This document shows positions 16,457 to 24,412 of a stretch of 62,892 nucleotides of DNA, piece by piece; the first letter of the stretch is position 1; the number at the start of each line of letters is the position of its first letter. The position numbers were made by a program, and so were the translations under genes. Source of the stretch: Fundidesulfovibrio soli (lineage in GTDB: Bacteria > Desulfobacterota > Desulfovibrionia > Desulfovibrionales > Desulfovibrionaceae). Below the pieces are notes generated by a model that saw only the letters and a program-made list of their open reading frames with translations, searched no databases and was not told where the DNA came from. Location of the stretch: assembly GCF_022808695.1 (NCBI RefSeq), contig NZ_JAKZKW010000012.1, positions 1-62,892 on the forward strand. Direction: 5' to 3'.

Positions 16457-17479
16457 ATGAACACGACAGCACCCCGGTCCCTCTCCGAGCAGGACCTCAA
16501 AGCAGCGTTGTCCGGCAAGCGCGTCCTGATTCTGGGCGGGCTGGGATTCCTCGGCTCCAGCCTGGCGGTGCGCCTGCACCGGCTCGGGGCGAAGCTGACC
16601 CTGGTGGACGCCATGATCGAGGAGTACGGCGGCAACCCCTTCAACGTGGCGGAGCTGGGCGAAGCCTGCGCGGTCAACTACTGCGACATCCGGGACCGCA
16701 CCGCCATCGAGTGGCTGGTGCGGGGCCAGGACTACGTCTTCCACTCCGCCGCGCAGGTCTGCCACCTGAAGAGCCTGTGCGACCCCTTCCCTGATATCGA
16801 CATCAACATCACGGGCACGGCCGTGCTCATGGAGGCCCTGCGCAAGCACAACCCCAGGGCCAAGGTCATCAAGCTGGGCTCGCGCGGGCAGTACGGCCCG
16901 GTGCTCAAGCTGCCCGCCACCGAGGAAAACCTCTGCCAGCCCAAGGGCATCTACGAGATCTCGCTGCTGGCGGCCGAGCACATCATCGGCTCCTACCAGC
17001 GCAACCACGGCATCCCCTGCGTGCTGGCCCGGCTGACCAACATCTACGGCCCCCGCGCCCAGATGCGCCACAACAAGTTCGGCGTGGCCAACTGGTTCAT
17101 CCGCCTGGCCCTGGAGGGCAAGCCCATCCCGGTCTACGGCGACGGCCGCATCATGCGCGACTTCCTCTACATCGACGACTGCGTGGACGCCCTGCTGTAC
17201 CTCTCCATCGTGCCCGAGGCCGAGGGGCAGACCTTCAACGTGGGGCACTCCAGGCCGTCCTCCTTCCTGGAGCTGGCCGAGGTCATCACCTCCATGACCG
17301 ACACGCCCTGGGAGTTCACGCCCTTCAGCGCCGAACGCAAGACCCAGGAGCCGGGCGATTTCTTCTCCGACATCACCAAGATCCACAGCGTCACGGGCTG
17401 GTCCCCGGTGACGGAGCTGCGCGAGGGCGTGGCCAGGACCCTGGAGTACTACAGGGAGCACCTGCCCAAATACCTCTAG
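16457..17479 (+). CDS. NAD-dependent epimerase/dehydratase (sugar nucleotide SDR)
   Basis: A 340-residue extended-SDR protein acting on a nucleotide sugar. The Rossmann motif is GGLGFLGS (about residues 28-35), followed by FHSAAQV, a GSRGQYGP active-site Ser region, LTNIYGPRAQM and YGDGRIMRDFLYIDDCVDA. The catalytic Tyr is present (Y166 in GIYEISLL), but the Lys expected four residues later is Leu170. The protein may therefore be catalytically altered, or use another base. AAGGA precedes the ATG. Its stop codon touches the 125-bp inverted repeat. Confidence 0.85.
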   Translation: MNTTAPRSLSEQDLKAALSGKRVLILGGLGFLGSSLAVRLHRLGAKLTLVDAMIEEYGGNPFNVAELGEACAVNYCDIRDRTAIEWLVRGQDYVFHSAAQVCHLKSLCDPFPDIDINITGTAVLMEALRKHNPRAKVIKLGSRGQYGPVLKLPATEENLCQPKGIYEISLLAAEHIIGSYQRNHGIPCVLARLTNIYGPRAQMRHNKFGVANWFIRLALEGKPIPVYGDGRIMRDFLYIDDCVDALLYLSIVPEAEGQTFNVGHSRPSSFLELAEVITSMTDTPWEFTPFSAERKTQEPGDFFSDITKIHSVTGWSPVTELREGVARTLEYYREHLPKYL

Positions 17480-17603
17480 CAGCCTGTTGAAAGATTCCCG
17501 CTGGCTGCGTTGCCTCGAAAAAGCCAAACCCTCGCGTATGACAGATACGCGTCGGCCTTGGCTTTTTCGTGCGCCTTGCCAACGGGCTTTTTGAACAGGC
17601 TGC
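17479..17603. repeat. 125-bp inverted-repeat element (REP/MITE-like)
   Basis: The ends are perfect 10-bp inverted repeats GCAGCCTGTT/AACAGGCTGC. Inner arms CGAAAAAGCCAA/TTGGCTTTTTCG pair, and the centre holds CGCGTAT-GACAG-ATACGCG. The whole sequence can fold into one long imperfect hairpin. No coding capacity. The first base is the last base of the epimerase stop codon. It looks like a non-autonomous mobile or REP-type element; a target-site duplication is not evident. Confidence 0.8.
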
Positions 17604-17659
17604 AAGATGCCCGGATGTTGCGGAGCGGGCCGATATAGGGCACTCCGTTCACACCAATT

Positions 17660-18217
17660 ATGAAGAACCTCACCTCCCCGCGCGTCTGGCTCCCCGCACT
17701 GCTGTGCGTGGCGGCCGTGGCCGCGGGGCTCACCCTCTATTCGGATTTCTTCCTGGCGGTGCGCTGCTCCTGCGTGGAGCCGTTCAAGGCCACGCCCCTG
17801 GCCAAGGGGCAGCTGCTCTCCTGCTCCAACATCGCCCAGACCATCAGCTGGGAGAGGTCGTCCAACGTCACCCTGGCCAAGGGCGACGCGGAGGGCTGGG
17901 ACGTGATCAGCCCCACCGACCCGCAGCAGCCCGCCGTGCTGGCCGTGGAGGTCTCGCGCGACCGGGACAAGGCCGTGTGGTTCCCGCGCATGTCCGGCGA
18001 GGACTGCTCCATCACCGTTCTCACCGAGGGCAACCGCCCGGTGGACCGCCTGCGCGGCTCGGCCGAGTGGTCGCCCATCGGGGCCAGGCGCTGGCTGAAC
18101 CTGCGCTGCCTGCGCTACGGCGACGTGGACCACGACGACGTGGTGGAGCTGATCCGCATCCAGATGTACGGCAAATGGGCCCAGGTGTGGTCAAAACAGG
18201 GCAAGGTGTTCTTCTGA
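17660..18217 (+). CDS. Membrane-anchored protein of unknown function
   Basis: A 185-residue protein with an N-terminal signal anchor (about residues 8-28) and an extracytoplasmic domain with four Cys residues (CSC near 36, C55, C117, C149 roughly). The C-terminal half is rich in Asp/Val and ends IQMYGKWAQVWSKQGKVFF. No family is recognised. Its stop overlaps the start of the next gene (TGATG), so the two are coupled. It lies within the glycan locus and may act with the adjacent multi-pass protein. Confidence 0.7.
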   Translation: MKNLTSPRVWLPALLCVAAVAAGLTLYSDFFLAVRCSCVEPFKATPLAKGQLLSCSNIAQTISWERSSNVTLAKGDAEGWDVISPTDPQQPAVLAVEVSRDRDKAVWFPRMSGEDCSITVLTEGNRPVDRLRGSAEWSPIGARRWLNLRCLRYGDVDHDDVVELIRIQMYGKWAQVWSKQGKVFF

Positions 18218-19788
18218 TGCGCCACCTGAGGGAAAGGCTCGGCGCGTACGCGCTGTGGGCGATGCTGTGCGCGTTGCCGTTTCTGGGCGTGTACGTGCTG
18301 GTCCACCACGTGCTCAAGGCCTCCATCGCCGACCACTTCCCCTCCAACGGCGACCCCTGCGTGTTCTGGCACGAGATCGCCACCCTGGTGAGCGTGGGGC
18401 TCAAGGGCGGGTACTACGGCTACGAGGAGCTGACGGCCCCGGCCGCCAGGTTCGGCGTGGGCACCTTCGCCGCGCACAGCATGTGGTTCCAGATGCTCTA
18501 CGCCGCCATCGGCAAGGTGGCGGGCTGGAAGCCCCAGACCCCGGTCTGGGTCAACATCGGCTTCCTGACCGCCGCACTGGCCCTGCTGCCCTGGCTCATG
18601 CGGGCTGGCGCGCGCTACATTCTGTTCTGCCTAGCCTTCTTCGGCACCTGCCTCTACCTACAGATGTTCACGCCGATCATGATGTCGGAGGCGTTCCAGT
18701 TCTCCGTGGCCATCGCGCTGGCCGGGCTCTTCTTCAGGCACATCGAGGCCGGCGGCAGGGCGGGTGCGTTCAGCGCTGCGCTCTGGCTGCTGATCGGCTG
18801 CGCGGGCCTCACCCGCTACAGCTGGGCCCTGCTGTTTTTCGCCTTCCACATGCCTTTCGACCGGATGCGCAGTCCCAGGGCCTGGGCCGTGGGCATGGCC
18901 AAGGCCGTGGGCGGCTTCGCCCTGTGCTTCGCGGGGTACGTGCTGTTCGCGGCCCCGTACCCCTACGAGCCCTTCCCCGGCAGCCGCTTCGGCATGGCCG
19001 TGTACTCAAGCCTGCTGCGCGGCGACGCCGGGCCGCTGGCCGCCCTGATCAAGACCAACTTCCTGGGCGTGTTCGAGCCGGAGCAGTTGAGCGCCCAGCT
19101 CATGCTCTTCTGGATGGTGATCGCCTACGCCTTCGCCGCGCCCCTGCTCACCCTCAAGGAGCGGACCGCCTCCGCCCCGGACGGCGGGAAGCTCGCCGGG
19201 CTGGCCGTCTTCCATGTCGTGAACCTGGGGAGCATCCTGGCCGCGTCGTTCTTCTACTACTACGCCGCCGTGGGCATGACGGGCCTGCGCCTGGGCATGC
19301 CCCATTTCGTGTGTTCGCTGCTGATTATGGCGCGCACCGTGCGGCTGCGCTGGCTCATGCCCGTGCTGGCGCTGCAGCTGGCCCTTGCCCCCGCGCTCAT
19401 GACGGACATGCGCATGGTGGGCGGCACCGAGTACAGCGGCGTCACGGCCCGGGCCGGTGCCCACGAGCACCGGGAGCTCTTCAGCAAGATCACCTACCGC
19501 AAGGGCGCCCCCTCGCCCTGGTGCAACACGGCCCTGGTGTTCGGGAGCTACTCCACGGGTTCGGCCTTCATGTTCATCCCCCCCGAGATGGGCATCAACG
19601 ACATGCGCTTCCCCGAGGACAAGAACTTCGCCGGGCCGCTCAAGTCGGGCTGGGTCCTGACGCGGGTGCCCGAGGCCAGGAAGATCCTGGAGCGGATTCC
19701 CGGCCTGGAGTTCGTGGGCGAGCAGGGCGCGTGGTCGCTGTTCCGCAACACCGCAACCGCGTGCGGCCCCGCCGGCGGCGCGCAGTAG
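18217..19788 (+). CDS. Multi-pass membrane protein, glycosyltransferase-C-like
   Basis: A 523-residue protein with about ten to eleven membrane helices and a soluble C-terminal tail of about 110 residues. The first extracytoplasmic loop contains FWHEIATLVSVGLKGGYYGYEE, resembling the acidic/aromatic loops of GT-C enzymes that use lipid-linked sugars, but no diagnostic DxD-type signature can be assigned with certainty. The start overlaps the previous stop. The context fits a role in glycan assembly or modification. Confidence 0.6.
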   Translation: MRHLRERLGAYALWAMLCALPFLGVYVLVHHVLKASIADHFPSNGDPCVFWHEIATLVSVGLKGGYYGYEELTAPAARFGVGTFAAHSMWFQMLYAAIGKVAGWKPQTPVWVNIGFLTAALALLPWLMRAGARYILFCLAFFGTCLYLQMFTPIMMSEAFQFSVAIALAGLFFRHIEAGGRAGAFSAALWLLIGCAGLTRYSWALLFFAFHMPFDRMRSPRAWAVGMAKAVGGFALCFAGYVLFAAPYPYEPFPGSRFGMAVYSSLLRGDAGPLAALIKTNFLGVFEPEQLSAQLMLFWMVIAYAFAAPLLTLKERTASAPDGGKLAGLAVFHVVNLGSILAASFFYYYAAVGMTGLRLGMPHFVCSLLIMARTVRLRWLMPVLALQLALAPALMTDMRMVGGTEYSGVTARAGAHEHRELFSKITYRKGAPSPWCNTALVFGSYSTGSAFMFIPPEMGINDMRFPEDKNFAGPLKSGWVLTRVPEARKILERIPGLEFVGEQGAWSLFRNTATACGPAGGAQ

Positions 19789-19828
19789 CCCCGTCCCTCG
19801 CGCTCAACCCTCAAAGCGCGGCAACGGC

Positions 19829-20836
19829 ATGAAGTTCCTCTCTCTTCTGAAACGCCACGCGGGCCTGATCATCAGCCTGGCGCTCTTGGCCTGGGTGCTC
19901 CACGTCGTGGGGCTGGAGGCCATCGTCCAGGGGTTTGGCAGCCTGAGCCCCGGATGGACCGCCGCGCTCTTCGGCCTCTACGCCCTGGGCCTGGCCCTGC
20001 GCGCCGCGCGCTGGTCCCGCCTGTTGGAGCCTGTGCTGTCCGTGCCTCTGCCTGCCTCCGCCCACATCATCCTGGTGGGCAACCTGGTCAACAACATCCT
20101 CCCGGCCAAGGCCGGGGACGTGGCCCGGGCCCTGCTGCTGAAGCGGCTGCGCGGGGTGGCCCTTTCCGCCGGGATCATGTCCGTGCTCATCGAGCGCATC
20201 TTCGACGTGCTGGCCCTGCTGCTCATCTTCCTGCTGGCCATCCTCTCGGTGCATGTGGAGCCGGGCTACCAGGGCGTCGCCCTGGGCATCCTGCTGACCG
20301 CCTCGGCCATATTCCTGGGCGCGTTGGCCGTGCTGGTGGCGCTCAAGACCGTGCCCGGAGTCACCGGCCTCTTGCTCTCCCTGGCCGCGAAGCTGCCCGC
20401 CGGTCCGGGCGCGAAGCTGGAGGGCCTGATCGGCTCCCTGCGGGACTCGCTGGCCTTCGTCCGCGCGGACGCGAATTTCGCCTGGTTCACGGCCCTGGGC
20501 CTCATGGTCTGGCTCGTGGAGGGCCTGACCTTCTGGGTGGGCTTCCAGGCTTTCCATGTGCCAGGCGGAGTGATGGAGGCCCTGCTCGTCTTCTCCCTGG
20601 TGAACTTCGGGGCCTTGCTGCCCTCCGCCCCCGGCAGCATCGGGGTGTACCAGGCCAGCGTGGTCTACGCCTTCGCCATGCTCGGGCTGCCCCTGGAGCC
20701 CGCGGTGCCGCTGTCGCTGGTGCTGCCGCTGGCGCAGATGCTCTTCAACTCGGCGCTGGGCGTGCTCTCCATGCGCGCCCTGGGGCTGGACGGCTCCTTC
20801 CTGCGCCTGGCCAAGGCGGAGCGCCGGGAGCGGTAG
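19829..20836 (+). CDS. Flippase-like membrane protein (AglD/UPF0104, LPG synthase TM family)
   Basis: A 335-residue protein with seven to eight transmembrane helices of the family that includes MprF membrane domains and archaeal AglD. Recognisable blocks are ALRAARWSRLL, GNLVNNILPAKAGDVARALLL, SVLIERIFDVLALLL and PSAPGSIGVYQASVVYAF. The family is thought to move or handle lipid-linked substrates across the membrane, so a lipid or glycolipid flippase role in this locus is inferred. There is no soluble aminoacyl-transferase domain. Confidence 0.85.
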   Translation: MKFLSLLKRHAGLIISLALLAWVLHVVGLEAIVQGFGSLSPGWTAALFGLYALGLALRAARWSRLLEPVLSVPLPASAHIILVGNLVNNILPAKAGDVARALLLKRLRGVALSAGIMSVLIERIFDVLALLLIFLLAILSVHVEPGYQGVALGILLTASAIFLGALAVLVALKTVPGVTGLLLSLAAKLPAGPGAKLEGLIGSLRDSLAFVRADANFAWFTALGLMVWLVEGLTFWVGFQAFHVPGGVMEALLVFSLVNFGALLPSAPGSIGVYQASVVYAFAMLGLPLEPAVPLSLVLPLAQMLFNSALGVLSMRALGLDGSFLRLAKAERRER

Positions 20837-21016
20837 GCCCCGCGCCGCTGGACAAACCCGGGGCCGGGGTGCATACCGGCCCCGCGCGGAGGTTGCCAAC
20901 TGCGCCGCGAATGGCATAAAACCGCACGCCAGCATGGGCGCCCCGCCCGCCCGCCCGCTGGCTGGCCGCGGCGCCGCCGCCCCGGAACCCATCGCCACTC
21001 TCCAAGGACACATGTT

Positions 21017-21592
21017 GTGAGCACCGCCCCGGACTATTTCGTGCATCCCCAAGGCATCTGCGAGAGCCCCCACGTGGGGGAGGGATCGCGGATATGGGCC
21101 TTCGCACACGTGCTGCCCGGGGCGCGCATCGGGCGCTTCGCCAACATCTGCGACGGCGTGTTCATCGAGAACGACGTGGTGCTCGGGGACAACGTGACGG
21201 TCAAGAACCACGTGGCCCTCTACGACGGCCTGCGCGTGGAGGACCAGGTGTTCATCGGCCCCGGCGTGAGCTTCGCCAACGACACCTACCCCCGCTCCAA
21301 GCGCTTCGTGGAGCATCCCCTGACGCGCCTCATGCACGGCTGCTCCCTGGGCGCGGGCTCCATCATCCTGCCCGGCGTCACCGTGGGTCCGTACGCCCTG
21401 GTGGGCGCGGGGGCCGTGGTCACGCGGGACGTGCCGCCCTTCACCCTGGTCAAGGGCAACCCGGCCCGGGCGGCCGGGCTGGTGTGCATCTGCGGCGCGC
21501 CCTTGAAGGAAGGGCCGGACGGATATTTCTGCACAGCGGGCGACTGGCGCGGGTCCGCCCCCAACCTGGACATGAAGTGCTCCCAATGCTGA
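21017..21592 (+). CDS. Hexapeptide N-acetyltransferase for amino-sugar nucleotides (WbpD/FdtC-like)
   Basis: A 191-residue left-handed beta-helix acyltransferase. Repeated hexapeptide units run from about residue 15 to 150 (VGEGSRIWAFAHVLPGARIG, DNVTVKNHVALYDG, VTVGPYALVGAGAVVTRDVP). FANDTYPRS is typical of WbpD/FdtC-type enzymes that acetylate 3-amino sugars on UDP or dTDP. The C-terminus carries Cys pairs (CICGAPL and CSQC), likely a small zinc knuckle. The GTG start follows AAGGA. It overlaps by 7 bp the fusion gene that carries the matching aminotransferase, so the two probably act in sequence. Confidence 0.88.
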   Translation: MSTAPDYFVHPQGICESPHVGEGSRIWAFAHVLPGARIGRFANICDGVFIENDVVLGDNVTVKNHVALYDGLRVEDQVFIGPGVSFANDTYPRSKRFVEHPLTRLMHGCSLGAGSIILPGVTVGPYALVGAGAVVTRDVPPFTLVKGNPARAAGLVCICGAPLKEGPDGYFCTAGDWRGSAPNLDMKCSQC

Positions 21593-23643
21593 ATCTTCGC
21601 CCGCGAATCGCCGTCGTCGTTCCGGTGTACGGCAACGAGCAGAGCCTGCCCGAGCTGTACGAGCGCATCGTGGCCGCCTGCGACAAGGCCAACGTGGAGC
21701 TGACGCTCCAGTTCGTCAACGACCGCTCCCCGGACAACTCCCAGGCCGTCATCGAGGAGCTGGCCCGGCGCGACCCGCGCGTCTGCGGCATCCTGCTCTC
21801 GCGCAATCACGGCTCCTTCGTGGCCATCTCCGCCGGCCTGGCCCAGGTGGCGGGGCACGACGCGGCCGTGATCCTCTCCGCCGACCTGCAGGACCCGCCC
21901 GAGCTCATCGAGGACATGGTGGCCCACTGGCGCGAGGGCAAGAAGGTGGTGCTCTGCTCCCGGGCCGGGCGCGACGACCCTCTGGCCTCCCGCCTGTTCG
22001 CGCAGACCTTCCAGTGGCTGTTCAGGCGCATCGCCCTGAAGGACATGCCCCCCGGCGGCTTCGACTTCTGCCTGCTGGACCGGGCCGTGGTGGAGGTGCT
22101 GCTGCAATCCGAGGAGAAGAAGACCTCCCTGATGGGCCTCATCGTCTGGGCGGGCTTCGACCGGGCCGTGATCTCCTACCACAGGGCCCAGCGCAAGCAC
22201 GGCAGGAGCATGTGGAGCCTGGGGCGCAAGATTTCCTACGCCCTGCAGTCCATCGTGGCCTTCTCCAGCTTCCCCATCAAGATTTTCGGGCTCATGGGCC
22301 TGGGGCTCACCGGGCTGTGCCTGGCGGCCATGGTCTACATCGTGCTCGGCTCCATGGCCGGGCTGATCACCACGCCGGGCTGGCCCTCCATCATGCTCTC
22401 GCAGCTGGCGGTCATCACGCTGCTCTTCGTGGGCTTCGCCACCATCGGCGGCTACCTCTGGATCAACCTGGAGCAGACCCGCAAGCGCCCCCTGTTCATC
22501 ATCGACAAGACCGTGGGCCGCACGGGCCGCCCCGCGCTGGGCGAGGGCAGGGTGGCCTTCTTCGACATGGCGGCCGTGTCCCAGCCCATCGCCCCGCAGC
22601 TGGCCAAGGCCGCCACGGACGTGCTCGTAAGCCCCCAGATCATCCTGGGTCCCAACGTGGCCCGCTTCGAGCGCGAGTTCGCGGCCTGGCTCGGCGCGCG
22701 GCACTGCGTGGGCGTGGCCAACGGCACCGACGCCATCACCCTGGCCCTGTGGGCAGCGGGGGTGAAGCCCGGCGACAAGGTGGTGGTCCCCGCGCTGACG
22801 GCCCCGCCCAGCGCCGTGGGGGTGCTGCGCGCCGGGTGCGTGCCCGTGTTTGCCGACGTGGACCCCAGGACCCTCACGTTGGACCCCGACTCCCTGCGCC
22901 GCGCCGCGGCCCTGGGCGCCACGGCCGTGCTGCCGGTGCACCTCTACGGCGTGCCTTGCGCCATGGGCCCCATCCTGGGCGCCGCCTCGGACCTGGGCCT
23001 GACCATCATCGAGGACTGCGCCCAGTCCACCGGCTCCGCCATCAACGGCGTGTCCTGCGGGCTGTTCGGCAAGGCCGCCGCCTTCAGCTTCTACCCCACC
23101 AAGAACCTGGGCTGCTACGGCGACGGCGGCGCGGTCGTCACCGAGGACGGCGACATGGCCGAGCGGTTGCGCCGCATGCGCTTCTACGGGCAGGACGCCT
23201 CTGGCGAGTGCGTGATGACCGGCTTCAACTCCCGCCTGGACGAGATGCAGGCCGCGCTGCTCTGCGAGCGCCTGCGCGTGCTGGACAAGGACAACGCCGC
23301 CAGGAACGTGGTCGCCGCGTACTACGCCGACCGCCTCCAGGCCCTGAACCCCGTGCCCATGGTGCGCGGCCGCGCCGCGCACCTCTTCGTGGTGCGCCCG
23401 GCGGACCGCCAGGGCTTCAGGGATCACCTCAAGGCCAAGGGCATCGACACGGGCGTGCACTACCCCCTGGCGTTGAACAAACACGCCTACCTGGCGGCCA
23501 ACTCCCTGGCCGTGGACTGCCCCAACGCCGAGGCCGCGGCGGCCAGCGTGGTCAGCCTGCCCTGCCACCCGGCCATGCACCAGGTGGAGGCCGAGCGCGT
23601 GGTCGCGGCCTGCCTGGAGTGGAGCGGAGGCGCCGGTGCCTGA
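21586..23643 (+). CDS. Fusion: GT2 glycosyltransferase (ArnC/DPM-like) plus DegT/DnrJ aminotransferase
   Basis: A 685-residue protein with two complete domains in one frame. Residues about 1-310 form a GT2 polyprenyl-phosphate sugar transferase: VVVPVYGNEQSLPELYERI, FVNDRSPDNS, LSADLQDPPELI, then two membrane helices (about 225-255 and 263-290). Residues about 321-685 form a PLP aminotransferase of the DegT/DnrJ/EryC1 family: QIILGPNVARFEREFA, GVANGTDAITLAL, EDCAQSTGS, and FYPTKNLGCYGDGG with PLP lysine K506. The linker (about 300-325) shows no start codon with a ribosome site. It overlaps the acetyltransferase start-to-stop and is followed by another acyltransferase. Confidence 0.9.
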   Translation: MLNLRPRIAVVVPVYGNEQSLPELYERIVAACDKANVELTLQFVNDRSPDNSQAVIEELARRDPRVCGILLSRNHGSFVAISAGLAQVAGHDAAVILSADLQDPPELIEDMVAHWREGKKVVLCSRAGRDDPLASRLFAQTFQWLFRRIALKDMPPGGFDFCLLDRAVVEVLLQSEEKKTSLMGLIVWAGFDRAVISYHRAQRKHGRSMWSLGRKISYALQSIVAFSSFPIKIFGLMGLGLTGLCLAAMVYIVLGSMAGLITTPGWPSIMLSQLAVITLLFVGFATIGGYLWINLEQTRKRPLFIIDKTVGRTGRPALGEGRVAFFDMAAVSQPIAPQLAKAATDVLVSPQIILGPNVARFEREFAAWLGARHCVGVANGTDAITLALWAAGVKPGDKVVVPALTAPPSAVGVLRAGCVPVFADVDPRTLTLDPDSLRRAAALGATAVLPVHLYGVPCAMGPILGAASDLGLTIIEDCAQSTGSAINGVSCGLFGKAAAFSFYPTKNLGCYGDGGAVVTEDGDMAERLRRMRFYGQDASGECVMTGFNSRLDEMQAALLCERLRVLDKDNAARNVVAAYYADRLQALNPVPMVRGRAAHLFVVRPADRQGFRDHLKAKGIDTGVHYPLALNKHAYLAANSLAVDCPNAEAAAASVVSLPCHPAMHQVEAERVVAACLEWSGGAGA

Positions 23644-24412
23644 TCCGCAGGGCCAGGGCGGCGGCCGCCGCCAGGACGTGCTGGGCAACTACATGGCCGA
23701 ATCCTCGGCCGGGGCCCTGGGCAAATACCTTGAGAGCCGCGCCCGCACGCCCCTGCGCTACGCGGCGGAACAGCTGGCCCAGTACCTCGCGGGCTGGGTG
23801 CCCGGCCTGCCGGGCATGGCCCTGCGCCAGCTGCTCTACCGGCCGCTTCTGGCCAAGGGGTCGAGCGCCCCGGTGATGGAGAGCGGCTCCGAGCTTCTGC
23901 ACATGGACACGCTGCGCTTCGGCGGCAGCGTCTACGTGGACCGGCTCTGCCGCATCCACGGCTCCCGCGCGGGGATCACCCTGGGAGACTGCACGCGCGT
24001 GATGCGCGGGGCCTACCTCTGCGCCTACGTGTCCAACGCCCGCGAGGGCGAGGGCATCGTCACGGGCAAGCGCTGCTGGGTCGGCGTCAACGCCGTGCTG
24101 GCCTCGGGGCAGGGCGGCCTGACCCTGGGCGACGACGTGCTCATCGGGCCGGGGGCCGTGCTGGTCACCGGCGACCACGATTTTTCGCGCTGCGACATCC
24201 CGGCCACCAGCCGGGCCTACACCGGCACCCCCATCACGGTGGGCTCCAACGTCTGGATCGGGGCGGGCGCCATGATCCTGGGCGGGGCGCGCATCGGGGA
24301 CAACGCGGTGGTGGCCGCCGGCGCGGTGGTCCACTCCGAGGTGGCCCCGGGCACGGTGGTGGGCGGGGTTCCGGCCAAAGTGATCAAAACCATAGCCACA
24401 GAGAGCAAGTGA
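23636..24412 (+). CDS. Hexapeptide-repeat O-acyltransferase (WbbJ-like)
   Basis: A 258-residue protein. A helical N-terminal part (about 1-75) precedes a left-handed beta-helix acyltransferase domain. It contains GDDVLIGPGAVLVTGDHDFS with the catalytic-type His and NVWIGAGAMILGGARIGDNAVVAAGAVV. It most likely acetylates a sugar hydroxyl. The GTG start overlaps the fusion gene by 8 bp, and its TGA overlaps the next ATG, so the locus is translated as a coupled unit. Confidence 0.85.
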   Translation: MPDPQGQGGGRRQDVLGNYMAESSAGALGKYLESRARTPLRYAAEQLAQYLAGWVPGLPGMALRQLLYRPLLAKGSSAPVMESGSELLHMDTLRFGGSVYVDRLCRIHGSRAGITLGDCTRVMRGAYLCAYVSNAREGEGIVTGKRCWVGVNAVLASGQGGLTLGDDVLIGPGAVLVTGDHDFSRCDIPATSRAYTGTPITVGSNVWIGAGAMILGGARIGDNAVVAAGAVVHSEVAPGTVVGGVPAKVIKTIATESK

